From an uncultured Ulvibacter sp. (lineage in GTDB: Bacteria; Bacteroidota; Bacteroidia; Flavobacteriales; Flavobacteriaceae), in assembly GCA_913063405.1 (NCBI GenBank), contig CAJXZB010000006.1, positions 1 to 64,000 on the forward strand: 64,000 nt of DNA, in the 5' to 3' direction. Both the position numbers and the translations under genes were made by a program. Of this stretch, positions 10,241 to 19,684 are shown one piece after another. The notes under the pieces were generated by a model. It was given only the letters and a program-made list of their open reading frames with translations, did not search any database and was not told where the DNA came from. Positions within the stretch are counted from its first letter, which is position 1. The number at the start of each line of letters is the position of its first letter.

Positions 10241-11371
10241 ATGAAAAAATTAAGTCTTTTAATTCTAGCCCTCTTAGTCAACCTAAGTTTTGCTTATGCA
10301 CAAGAATTTGCCCGAGTAAGGGACAATGATAAATTTGGATTTATTGATAAATCTGGTGCTATGGTAATTACATCCCAATTTGATAAGGCAGGAAATTTTT
10401 CTGAAGGTCATGCAGCCGCGTTTAAAGATAAAAAATGGGGGTTTATAGATACTTCAGGAAAATGGGTAATTCAGCCCAGCTATGATAAGGTAAAAGCATT
10501 TAATTCTGGATATGCCTTAGTCCTAAAAGATGATCAATGGAATTATATTGATACTTCTGGAAATATATTGAACACTCCGGTGCAAGAAAAATTCTATGAT
10601 TTTAATGAACGTGGGATTGCCTTTTATAGAATAGGCAAAAAAATAGGTCTTATGAATACCAATGCAAAAGTAATTTTAGAGCCAACCTATGATGTTATTA
10701 AACCCTTTGTAGATGGACATGCTAGGGTGAGAAACGGAGATATGTGGGGCATGATAGATTTAACAGGTAAGGTGACAATTCCTGTTGAATATTCTAAGTT
10801 GAGTGATTACAGAACGAAAGCCATTTGGGCGGCAAAGGGTGAGTCCTATGGCGTTCTTGTTAATGGGAAATTTGAAATTGTAGCTAGTGCTAGTAAAATT
10901 TGGGACTTCACAAATGAGTCAGACCTAACATATGCCCGTAAGGGTAAAAAAGTTGGATTTATCAATGCAAAAGGCGAATGGGTAATTGAACCTACATTTG
11001 ATAAAGCTAGAGCTTTTAAAAACGGATTGGCGCCAGTTGCTAAAGAAAAGAGTTGGGGGTATATTAATGAACAAGGAGCCGAGGTGGTTGGATTTAATTA
11101 TAGGGATGCCGAAATATTCGCTGATAATGGGTTAGCTCCAGTTAAAGAGAAGAAATTATGGGGCTTTATCGATTCCACAGGTAAGATGGTGATCCCGGCT
11201 CAGTATAATATTACTGCTGGGGGACTCTCTCTTTTTAGTAAAAATAATATTAAGGGTTTTCATAATGGAATGGCTAGAGTGCGATACAAGAAAACTTGGG
11301 GTTTCATTACTGAAGATGGACAGCCTCTAGGAGGAAAATGGTATCAAAATGCTGAGAATTTTTCAGAATAA
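10241..11371 (+). CDS. Secreted WG-repeat protein
   Basis: Repeated 'WGFIDTSGKWVI...', 'WGMIDLTGKVTIP', 'WGFIDSTGKMVIPAQYN'; signal peptide. Confidence 0.9.
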   Translation: MKKLSLLILALLVNLSFAYAQEFARVRDNDKFGFIDKSGAMVITSQFDKAGNFSEGHAAAFKDKKWGFIDTSGKWVIQPSYDKVKAFNSGYALVLKDDQWNYIDTSGNILNTPVQEKFYDFNERGIAFYRIGKKIGLMNTNAKVILEPTYDVIKPFVDGHARVRNGDMWGMIDLTGKVTIPVEYSKLSDYRTKAIWAAKGESYGVLVNGKFEIVASASKIWDFTNESDLTYARKGKKVGFINAKGEWVIEPTFDKARAFKNGLAPVAKEKSWGYINEQGAEVVGFNYRDAEIFADNGLAPVKEKKLWGFIDSTGKMVIPAQYNITAGGLSLFSKNNIKGFHNGMARVRYKKTWGFITEDGQPLGGKWYQNAENFSE

Positions 11372-11391
11372 AAAATTAGAGTATTATATAG

Positions 11392-12144
11392 ATGGAAGAA
11401 AAGAAAGCACCTACAAAGTATGCTTTGGTGACAGGAGGTTCAAGAGGAATAGGAAGAGCAGTTTGCATACAGCTTGCGAAAGATTTGACCTATCGTATTC
11501 TAATTAATTATAATAGTAATGAAGCTGCGGCAAAAGAAACTTTAAAAGGGGTTGAGGCCGTTGGAGGTTCAGGAGAAATTATTCAGTTTGATGTTGTGGA
11601 TGGAGTAGCGGTTGCTGCAAAACTAGATGCTTGGCAAGAAAATCACAAAGATGATGTGATCGAAGTAGTGGTAAACAACGCTGGTATTACTAAGGATGGA
11701 TTGTTTATGTGGATGCAAAAGGAAGATTGGAGTAATGTAATTAACACTAGTCTTAATGGGTTCTTTAATGTTACTAATCATTTGATTCAGAAACTATTGG
11801 TCAATCGGTACGGAAGAGTTATAAATATGGTGTCGGTTTCAGGATTAAAAGGAACTCCCGGTCAGACGAACTATTCTGCGGCCAAAGGAGCGGTAATTGC
11901 AGCAACAAAGGCATTGGCGCAAGAGGTTGCTAAAAGGAAGATTACTGTAAACGCAGTAGCTCCTGGTTTTATTAGGAGTGATATGACCGCAGGCCTTGAT
12001 GAGAAAGGGTTAAAGAAAATGATCCCCGCAAATAGATTTGGAGAAGCAGAAGAAGTGGCTCATATAGTTTCATTTTTGGCTTCGGAAAAATCCTCTTATA
12101 TTACAGGAGAAGTAATTAATATAAACGGAGGAATATATTCATAA
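11392..12144 (+). CDS. fabG: 3-oxoacyl-ACP reductase (SDR)
   Basis: 'VTGGSRGIGRAV', 'NNAGIT', 'YSAAKGAVIAATKALAQE', 'INGGIYS'. Confidence 0.93.
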   Translation: MEEKKAPTKYALVTGGSRGIGRAVCIQLAKDLTYRILINYNSNEAAAKETLKGVEAVGGSGEIIQFDVVDGVAVAAKLDAWQENHKDDVIEVVVNNAGITKDGLFMWMQKEDWSNVINTSLNGFFNVTNHLIQKLLVNRYGRVINMVSVSGLKGTPGQTNYSAAKGAVIAATKALAQEVAKRKITVNAVAPGFIRSDMTAGLDEKGLKKMIPANRFGEAEEVAHIVSFLASEKSSYITGEVININGGIYS

Positions 12145-12159
12145 AATTAAGTTGGGCAG

Positions 12160-13377
12160 ATGAGGCGAGTAGTAATTACCGGCATGGGAATTTATTCTTG
12201 TATAGGTAAAAATCTTTCTGAAGTAAAGGAGTCTCTTTATAACGGAACATCGGGAATTGTCTTTGATCAAAAAAGAAAAGACTTTGGATATCGCTCACCA
12301 TTGACTGGAATGGTTGAAGAGCCAAACCTCAAAGGTTTCTTGTCTAGAAGAGAGCGCATCAGCATGGGTGAAGAAGCCACGTATGCATATGTAGCAACAC
12401 TCGAGGCTCTCGAAAATGCAAAAATTGATCAAGATTTTTTAGATACTAATGAAGTAGGTATTCTCTATGGAAATGATAGTACGGCAAGGTCTGTAATTGA
12501 ATCTGTAGACAAAATTAGATCTAAGGTAGATACTACTTTGGTGGGTTCTGGTGCAATATTTAAAGCAATGAATTCAACCGTAACCATGAACCTTTCTACA
12601 ATATTCAGACTTACAGGAGTTAATTTTACTATTAGTGCGGCCTGTGCAAGTGGATCTCATGCAATTGGTATGGCATATCAACTAATAAGAAGTGGCCTTC
12701 AGGATATGATAGTTTGTGGTGGAGCTCAAGAAATTAATGAGTTGGCGATGGGAAGTTTTGATGGTCTTGGTGTTTTTTCAACGAATCAGGATTCCACAAA
12801 GGCCTCTCGACCATTTGATAAGGATAGAGATGGTTTGGTTCCAAGCGGAGGAGGTGCAACACTTATTGTTGAAAGTTATGAATCTGCGATTAAAAGAGGC
12901 GCACCAATATTAGGCGAAATTGTTGGATATGGTTTTTCTTCCAATGGAGAACATATTTCTACACCAAATATTGAGGGGCCATCAAGGGCAATGATAAAGG
13001 CATTATCCCAAGCAAATTTAAAAGCTAATCAGATTGATTATGTAAATGCACATGCAACATCAACTCCCGTTGGGGATGCAAATGAGGCTAAAGCAATACT
13101 TGGGGTTTTCGGTGAAAATGGCCCTTATATTAGTTCTACTAAGTCAATGACGGGGCATGAATGTTGGATGGCAGGTGCTAGTGAGGTGATATATTCTATG
13201 CTCATGATGGAGCATTCTTTTGTGGCGCCAAATATAAATTTGGAAAATCCAGATGAGGACGCAGCGAAATTAAACCTTGTTAACAAAACATTAAACAAAA
13301 AAATTGATGTATTTTTGTCCAATTCTTTTGGATTTGGAGGAACAAATTCAGCATTAATAATAAAAAAAGTGTCTTAA
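12160..13377 (+). CDS. Beta-ketoacyl-ACP synthase (KAS I/II type)
   Basis: Active site 'ISAACASGSHAIG' Cys, 'NAHATSTPVGD' and 'KSMTGHECW' His. Confidence 0.93.
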   Translation: MRRVVITGMGIYSCIGKNLSEVKESLYNGTSGIVFDQKRKDFGYRSPLTGMVEEPNLKGFLSRRERISMGEEATYAYVATLEALENAKIDQDFLDTNEVGILYGNDSTARSVIESVDKIRSKVDTTLVGSGAIFKAMNSTVTMNLSTIFRLTGVNFTISAACASGSHAIGMAYQLIRSGLQDMIVCGGAQEINELAMGSFDGLGVFSTNQDSTKASRPFDKDRDGLVPSGGGATLIVESYESAIKRGAPILGEIVGYGFSSNGEHISTPNIEGPSRAMIKALSQANLKANQIDYVNAHATSTPVGDANEAKAILGVFGENGPYISSTKSMTGHECWMAGASEVIYSMLMMEHSFVAPNINLENPDEDAAKLNLVNKTLNKKIDVFLSNSFGFGGTNSALIIKKVS

Positions 13378-13379
13378 AA

Positions 13380-13625
13380 GTGATGACGAAAGAAGTAATT
13401 GTAGAGAAGATAAACTACTTTCTTGTAGACGAATTTGAAGTTGAAGAAGAAGAGATTGCACCTACTGCAAACTTAAAGGAAACCTTAGAGCTTGATAGTT
13501 TAGATTTTGTAGACTTAGTGGTTGCAATAGAAGCCAATTTTGGTGTAAAGCTGGTTGGCGAAGATTTTGTAAAAGTGACTACACTTCAGGATTTTTATGA
13601 CCTAATTGAAGAAAAACTAAGCTGA
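13380..13625 (+). CDS. Acyl carrier protein
   Basis: 'LELDSLDFVDLVVAIEANFGV' phosphopantetheine Ser; start likely at ATG 13383. Confidence 0.9.
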   Translation: MMTKEVIVEKINYFLVDEFEVEEEEIAPTANLKETLELDSLDFVDLVVAIEANFGVKLVGEDFVKVTTLQDFYDLIEEKLS

Positions 13626-13645
13626 AAAATTACCAATAATTACAC

Positions 13646-14533
13646 ATGTCGGGTGAATGGGAAGGAAAATCGCGAGGTACTGTTTTAGGGTATAAAATTT
13701 TTATTTTCTTTATTAAGAAATTAGGAATTCGCGCTGCGTACTTTCTTCTCTATTTTGTTGCTTTCTATTTTTGCTTCTTTGCCTCTAAAAGCACTAAATC
13801 TATTTACTATTATCTGCGTAATAGACTTGCATATTCTAAAATTAAAAGTACCGTTAGTGTTTTCAAAAGTTATTTTAAGTTTGGGCAAACAATAATAGAT
13901 AAGGCCGCTATTGCATCGGGGCTTAGGAGCCAATTTACGTATGAGTTTGATGGTGTTGAGGACATCACAAATTTATTGGATAAAGGACAGGGTGGAATTT
14001 TGATTAGCGCGCATGTTGGTAATTTTGAATTGGCTGAATATTTTTTCGAAGAAATTGATACCCGTTCTCAAATCAATCTTGTTACTACAGATGCGGAACA
14101 TCAAAACATTAAGGAATATCTGGAGAGTGTTACTTCAAAATCAAAAATTAAGTTTATTCTAATAGGAGAAAATTTATCTCATATTTTTGAAATTAATGCT
14201 GCTCTTGGTAAGGGGGAACTGGTCTGTTTTACTGGAGATAGGTTTTTTGAAGGAACAAAATTCCTTAGCGAAGAATTTCTTGGTGAGGAAGCAAAATTTC
14301 CTGCCGGACCTTTCTTGTTGGCTTCGCGATTAAAAGTACCAGTTGTTTTTGTTTATGTAATGAAGGAGACCGCGAAACATTATCATTTATACGCAAGAAT
14401 AGCCGAAGTAAAGCATAGGGACGCACTAGGTTTGCTTAAAAAATACACCGAAAGCGTCGAGTGGATTTTAAAGGATTATCCCCTACAATGGTTCAACTAT
14501 TTCAATTTCTGGAATATAAATAAGGCTAAATGA
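13646..14533 (+). CDS. Lysophospholipid acyltransferase (LpxL/HtrB-like)
   Basis: 'ISAHVGNFELAEYF' HxxxxE motif, N-terminal TM; overlaps next gene by ATGA. Confidence 0.85.
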   Translation: MSGEWEGKSRGTVLGYKIFIFFIKKLGIRAAYFLLYFVAFYFCFFASKSTKSIYYYLRNRLAYSKIKSTVSVFKSYFKFGQTIIDKAAIASGLRSQFTYEFDGVEDITNLLDKGQGGILISAHVGNFELAEYFFEEIDTRSQINLVTTDAEHQNIKEYLESVTSKSKIKFILIGENLSHIFEINAALGKGELVCFTGDRFFEGTKFLSEEFLGEEAKFPAGPFLLASRLKVPVVFVYVMKETAKHYHLYARIAEVKHRDALGLLKKYTESVEWILKDYPLQWFNYFNFWNINKAK

Positions 14534-15456
14534 AAGAGATTCTAGTAGTATATTATTCCCAAACAGGACAGTTGTTTGATATTCTTCGGAATGTGGTCTC
14601 CACTATCGTGGATAACCAAATGAACGTAACTTATCATCAATTAGTTCCAAAAACGGGTTATGATTTTCCTTGGAAGAAAGATAAATTTTTTGACGTTTTC
14701 CCTGAGTCTTTTCTCCAAATACCCTGTGAGCTGGAAGAGCCAAACGCTGAATTATTCGACAAAAAATATGACCTAGTTCTATTGGGACATCAGGTGTGGT
14801 TTTTAACACCATCTATTCCTCTCAACTCTTTTTTGAAATCTGAAGCCGCAAAAAAATTACTGAAAAATACACCAGTAGTTACTGTTATTGGTGCCCGTAA
14901 TATGTGGATTCAGGCGCAAGAAAAATTAAAGAAATTACTATTGGCTTGTGACGCAAAATTGGTGGGAAATATTGCCTTAGTCGATAGACATTTAAATCAT
15001 ATTAGTGTTATTACAATTACACATTGGATGTTTGGAGGAAAGAAGGATAAGATGTATGGGGTTTTTCCGAAACCAGGTGTTTCAGAAAAAGATATAAGAG
15101 GAGCTTCTAAGTTTGGATTTCCAATTAAAGAAGCATTGATGGCGAACAATTTTTCAAGTCTTCAGAATGCATTGTTAGAATTGGATGCGGTTAGAATTAA
15201 ACCTTTTTTATCATTGGCAGATAAACGGGCAAATCTTTTGTTTTCGAAGTGGGCAAATCTTATAATAAAAAAAGGCGGTCATGGAGATTCAAAAAGGAAG
15301 AAATGGCTCGTTTTTTTTAATTATTATTTGTTACTTGCAATATGGGTCATAGCACCTATAGTTTTTATTGTATTTTTACTCACTTACCCAATAATGATGA
15401 ATAGTATAAGCAGAGAAAAAAAGTACTTTTCATCTGTTACCACAACGAAGGATTAA
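14530..15456 (+). CDS. darA: Dialkylresorcinol condensing enzyme DarA-like (flavodoxin-like N-terminus)
   Basis: 'ILVVYYSQTGQLFDIL'; size and position directly before DarB. Confidence 0.85.
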   Translation: MKEILVVYYSQTGQLFDILRNVVSTIVDNQMNVTYHQLVPKTGYDFPWKKDKFFDVFPESFLQIPCELEEPNAELFDKKYDLVLLGHQVWFLTPSIPLNSFLKSEAAKKLLKNTPVVTVIGARNMWIQAQEKLKKLLLACDAKLVGNIALVDRHLNHISVITITHWMFGGKKDKMYGVFPKPGVSEKDIRGASKFGFPIKEALMANNFSSLQNALLELDAVRIKPFLSLADKRANLLFSKWANLIIKKGGHGDSKRKKWLVFFNYYLLLAIWVIAPIVFIVFLLTYPIMMNSISREKKYFSSVTTTKD

Positions 15457-16589
15457 TGAAAGATGTTTACATAACCAGAGTTTCTAAGTTTTTACCAAAT
15501 GCTCCCGTAGATAATGATACTATGGAAGAGCGATTGGGCTTCATAAATGGAAAAACATCTAAGGCAAGACGGATTGTTTTACGCAATAATAAAATTGAAA
15601 CCAGATATTATGCTATCGATGAGAGAGGTAATGTATCTCACAATAATGCTCAACTGGCAAAGGAAGCAATAGTTGAATTATGTGATGAGAGTTTTACTGT
15701 TGAAGAGATTAAATTACTTTCCTGCGGTACTTCTAGCGCGGATCAAATATTACCGTCTCACGCTGCAATGGTTCACGGGTTTCTGAACAGTAAGAATTTA
15801 GAGATCAATTCACCAACTGGAGCTTGCTGCAGTGGAATGAATGCTCTTAAGTATGGTTATATGGCTGTAAAATGTGGAGAGGTTGAAAACGCTGTTTGTA
15901 CTGGTTCGGAAAGAATTTCGTCCTGGATGACTGGTGCAATTTATGAAGAAGAAGTTGCGCATCTCGAGGCGATGAAGGAACAACCCATTATTGCTTTTAA
16001 TAAAGATTTTTTACGTTGGATGCTGTCTGACGGAGCTGGAGCCTTCTTGTTACAGAGCGAACCTGTAGGTGAATTGCCTCTCAAAATAGAATGGATGGAA
16101 GGGTATTCATATGCCCACGAAATGGAACCTTGCATGTACGCTGGAGGAGATAAGATGGAAGACGGTTTTTTAAAACCTTGGAGTGAATATCCAACCGAAA
16201 TGTGGAGTAAACAATCCTTGTTCTCCATTAAGCAGGATGTTAAAATTCTAGGAGAAAACATTCTTGTGAAAGGAGTAGATAGCCTTAAGAATGCTATGGG
16301 CAAACACGGTATTACATCGGAAGATATCGACTACTACCTTCCGCATATTTCATCTTATTATTTTAAGGATGGATTATATAATGAAATGGAGAAGCAAGGA
16401 GTGAAAATTCCTTGGGAAAAATGGTTTATGAATTTGAGCAAGGTTGGGAATGTTGGCTCTGCTTCTATCTACCTAATGTTAGAAGGCTTGGTGGCTTCTA
16501 GGAAATTGAAGAAAGGAGATAATATTTTGCTTTCAGTTCCTGAAAGCTCTCGTTTTTCTTTTGCATATGCCTATTTAACTGTGTGTTAA
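15456..16589 (+). CDS. darB: KAS III-like DarB
   Basis: 'INSPTGACCSGMNALKYGYMAVKCGE'; 'KVGNVGSASIYLML'; adjacent to DarA. Confidence 0.87.
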   Translation: MKDVYITRVSKFLPNAPVDNDTMEERLGFINGKTSKARRIVLRNNKIETRYYAIDERGNVSHNNAQLAKEAIVELCDESFTVEEIKLLSCGTSSADQILPSHAAMVHGFLNSKNLEINSPTGACCSGMNALKYGYMAVKCGEVENAVCTGSERISSWMTGAIYEEEVAHLEAMKEQPIIAFNKDFLRWMLSDGAGAFLLQSEPVGELPLKIEWMEGYSYAHEMEPCMYAGGDKMEDGFLKPWSEYPTEMWSKQSLFSIKQDVKILGENILVKGVDSLKNAMGKHGITSEDIDYYLPHISSYYFKDGLYNEMEKQGVKIPWEKWFMNLSKVGNVGSASIYLMLEGLVASRKLKKGDNILLSVPESSRFSFAYAYLTVC

Positions 16590-17024
16590 ATGAATTTGCT
16601 CACCAGCGAAATAACAGATAAGAGTTTTGTTCAGAACTTAATTCCGCAGAAGAAGCCTTTTGTTATGGTAGATAAGCTGTTTTTTTTTTCTGAAGAGAAA
16701 GTAGTATCTGGCTTGACAATTTCTTCGGAAAATATGTTTACTTCAAACGATATATTTACTGCTCCTGGGTTAATTGAACATATGGCTCAGACAGTTGCGT
16801 TATATACAGGATATCAATATTTCCTGAAAAATGAACCTGCACCTGTAGGTTACATAGGCGCAATTAAGAAAGTAGAGATAAATCGATTGCCTGCGCTTTC
16901 AGAAGAACTTAAAACTACCGCTACTATTTTGCACGAAATTATGGGAGTGACGCTAGTTCAAATACAGACCAAATGTGAAGGAGAGGTTATTTCTACCAGT
17001 GAAATGAAAACTGTTATAGCCTAA
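16590..17024 (+). CDS. 3-hydroxyacyl-ACP dehydratase-like hotdog protein
   Basis: 'IPQKKPFVMVDKLFFF...APGLIEHMAQTVALYTGY'. Confidence 0.8.
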   Translation: MNLLTSEITDKSFVQNLIPQKKPFVMVDKLFFFSEEKVVSGLTISSENMFTSNDIFTAPGLIEHMAQTVALYTGYQYFLKNEPAPVGYIGAIKKVEINRLPALSEELKTTATILHEIMGVTLVQIQTKCEGEVISTSEMKTVIA

Positions 17025-17027
17025 CCA

Positions 17028-17486
17028 TTGAAACCTACTCGCGAAGAACATATCGACTTTAAGAACTTTCTACCACACAGAGATCCTATGTTAATGGTAA
17101 CAAGACTCTTATTTATTGATGAAACTTCGGTTCGCACAGAGTTTGATGTTACCAGGGAATGTGTTTTCTTTAAAGAGGGCAGACTTTCTGAAACGGGACT
17201 CATTGAGAATGCGGCGCAGGCATGTTCTGCGATTGTGGGTCAGAGTTACTTTGAAAAAGATGATCTTACTGGCGAAGGAAATAAGTTGGTAGGTTATATA
17301 AGCGCTATTAAGAAAATAGAGATTTTCAACCTTCCGAAGAAGGGAGATATTGTAACTACAAGAGCTTCGTTAATTTCAAGATTTGACACTGGTTCTGTTA
17401 CCATCTGCAGTATTGAATGTTCCACTTTTAATAGTGACGAATTAATTGTAGCTTGTACACTCAATTTCTTAATCCACGAAGTCTAA
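17028..17486 (+). CDS. Second hotdog dehydratase-like protein (TTG start)
   Basis: 'LPHRDPMLMVTRLLFID...ETGLIENAAQACSAIVGQSY'. Confidence 0.8.
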   Translation: MKPTREEHIDFKNFLPHRDPMLMVTRLLFIDETSVRTEFDVTRECVFFKEGRLSETGLIENAAQACSAIVGQSYFEKDDLTGEGNKLVGYISAIKKIEIFNLPKKGDIVTTRASLISRFDTGSVTICSIECSTFNSDELIVACTLNFLIHEV

Positions 17487-17887
17487 TGAAAAAGAGTGAC
17501 GTACCACAGGATGAAAGTAATTTGGCATCAACCAATTTACGTGAATTGTGTTACGCGGTAGACGAGAATGGAGATTATACCACGGAGCACACTACTGGTT
17601 GGGACCCTAAAACAATTGCACTTAGTAACGCGATAGAGGAAATTAAAGAGCGAGTGGCCACCGCTAAGGCAAAAGTACGTGCTAATGAAACTAGTCCAAT
17701 AGAATATTATATGGAATTGCATAAAATGGATCTGCCAGTTTTAGCGAGTTATGTTGGGGCTTGGAAATGGTGTGTAAAAAGACATTTTAAGCCTTCGGTC
17801 TTTAAGAAACTTAGTTCGAAGATGCTTCAAAAATATGCAGACACTTTCGATATAACAATCGAGGAACTTCAACACATCGACACTTAA
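17486..17887 (+). CDS. Conserved hypothetical protein of pigment cluster
   Basis: ATG at 17486 overlaps previous TAA; tight operon spacing. Confidence 0.75.
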   Translation: MKKSDVPQDESNLASTNLRELCYAVDENGDYTTEHTTGWDPKTIALSNAIEEIKERVATAKAKVRANETSPIEYYMELHKMDLPVLASYVGAWKWCVKRHFKPSVFKKLSSKMLQKYADTFDITIEELQHIDT

Positions 17888-17890
17888 TTC

Positions 17891-18892
17891 ATGGAAATAG
17901 ATTTTACACATCATCAATCCGCACATTGCGAAAACGGCGTTGTTTCTAACCTTATGAAACATAATGGATTTACTGTTAGTGAGCCAATGGTTTTTGGAAT
18001 AGGATCTGGTCTTTTGTATTGTTATATTCCTTTTTTGATGGTAAATCACGCGCCCGCAATAACTTATAGGGCGATGCCAGGAGCAATCTTTAACAGATTT
18101 GCCAAACGAGTTGGAGTAAAATTTAAACGAGAAAAATTCAAAAATGCGAAAGCAGCGAAGGCTCGATTAGATGCTAATTTGGAAAGAGATAATCCTGTTG
18201 GCCTTCAGGTTGGAGTATATAACTTGACTTATTTTCCAGACGAATATCGATTTCATTTTAATGCTCATAACTTGGTGGTTTATGGGAAGCAGGACGACAT
18301 CTATCTAATTAGCGATCCCGTGATGGAAACCGTTACAACTCTTACCGCGAAAGAATTAGAGAAAGTACGTTTTGCAAAGGGTGCCTTTGCGCCAAAGGGA
18401 CATATGTATTACCCTATCGCTTTTCCTAAAGAGTTAAAGCTTGAAAAAGCAATAGTTAAGGCAATTAAACATACCTGTAGAGATATGCTCGCGCCAGTTC
18501 CTTATGTTGGTGTTAAAGGAGTAAAAACCGTAGCTGGTTTGATACGAAAATGGCCCGAGAAGAAAGGAACCAAAACTGCCAACCATTATCTAGGACAAAT
18601 CGTTCGAATGCAAGAAGAGATTGGCACTGGTGGTGGTGGATTTAGGTATATTTATGCTGCTTTTTTGCAGGAAGCAAGTAAGCAACTAGGTAATGAGAAA
18701 CTACTAGAATTGTCTTCTGAAATGACACAAATTGGTGATCTTTGGAGAGATTTTGCTGTAGACGCGTCAAGAATATATAGAAACCGAAGCACAAAAGTGG
18801 TGATTGATGTATACGATGATGTTGCAACGCAATTGGAGATGATTGCGAATAAAGAAGAGGCTTTTTTCAAGAAACTTAAAAAGGCTGTTTAA
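17891..18892 (+). CDS. BtrH N-terminal-domain protein
   Basis: 'FTHHQSAHCENGVVSNLMKHNGFTVSEPMVFGIGSGLLYCYIPFL' typical BtrH-type N-terminus. Confidence 0.8.
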   Translation: MEIDFTHHQSAHCENGVVSNLMKHNGFTVSEPMVFGIGSGLLYCYIPFLMVNHAPAITYRAMPGAIFNRFAKRVGVKFKREKFKNAKAAKARLDANLERDNPVGLQVGVYNLTYFPDEYRFHFNAHNLVVYGKQDDIYLISDPVMETVTTLTAKELEKVRFAKGAFAPKGHMYYPIAFPKELKLEKAIVKAIKHTCRDMLAPVPYVGVKGVKTVAGLIRKWPEKKGTKTANHYLGQIVRMQEEIGTGGGGFRYIYAAFLQEASKQLGNEKLLELSSEMTQIGDLWRDFAVDASRIYRNRSTKVVIDVYDDVATQLEMIANKEEAFFKKLKKAV

Positions 18893-18940
18893 TTCTGATA
18901 TGGTAGAAATTAAATCTTCAGAGAGAGGAATTCATAGCAT

Positions 18941-19684
18941 ATGATTGAAATTCATCAACTATCAAAAAAATACAAGGGTGCCGAAGGTTTTTCGGTCGAG
19001 AACTTGGATTTGAGAGTTGAAGATCAAGAGATATTTGGCCTATTAGGCCCTAATGGAGCTGGAAAAACCACCCTAATTTCTATATTGAGTTCATTGCTTA
19101 GGCCTACCTCAGGTTCTTTCTCTATAAACGGACTCACATTTCAGGAGAACAAAAATGAATTAAAACAGCTCATTGGAATTGTACCTCAAGAATATGCCTT
19201 ATATCCAACACTGACTGCATTTGAGAATCTCTCTTACTTTGGCAGTATGTACGGTTTACAAGGAAATGCCTTAAGAAGTTTAATAGGAGAACATTTAGAA
19301 ATATTAGGTCTTACCCGTTTTGCGAATAAAAGGTTGAGTACTTTTTCTGGTGGAATGAAACGTCGTGTTAATCTAATTGCCAGTATTCTTCACAGCCCAA
19401 AAATTTTGTTCCTTGATGAGCCAACAGTTGGTGTGGACGTGCAATCTAAGAATGTGATTATTGATCATCTTAAACAATTGAATAAAGAGGGAGCAACAAT
19501 AATTTATACGTCGCATCATTTAAATGAAGCTGAGAATTTCTGCAGTAGAGTGGCTATTATTGATAAAGGTAAAATCATTACAAAAGGAGTTCCTGCAGAC
19601 TTGGTCTCGGCCCAAGAGAATGCTTATAATTTGGAGGATGTGTTTTTAACAATCACCGGCAAAGCACTACGGGACCATGCATAA
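18941..19684 (+). CDS. ABC transporter ATP-binding protein
   Basis: Walker A 'GPNGAGKTT', signature 'FSGGMKRR', Walker B 'ILFLDEPT'. Confidence 0.95.
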   Translation: MIEIHQLSKKYKGAEGFSVENLDLRVEDQEIFGLLGPNGAGKTTLISILSSLLRPTSGSFSINGLTFQENKNELKQLIGIVPQEYALYPTLTAFENLSYFGSMYGLQGNALRSLIGEHLEILGLTRFANKRLSTFSGGMKRRVNLIASILHSPKILFLDEPTVGVDVQSKNVIIDHLKQLNKEGATIIYTSHHLNEAENFCSRVAIIDKGKIITKGVPADLVSAQENAYNLEDVFLTITGKALRDHA

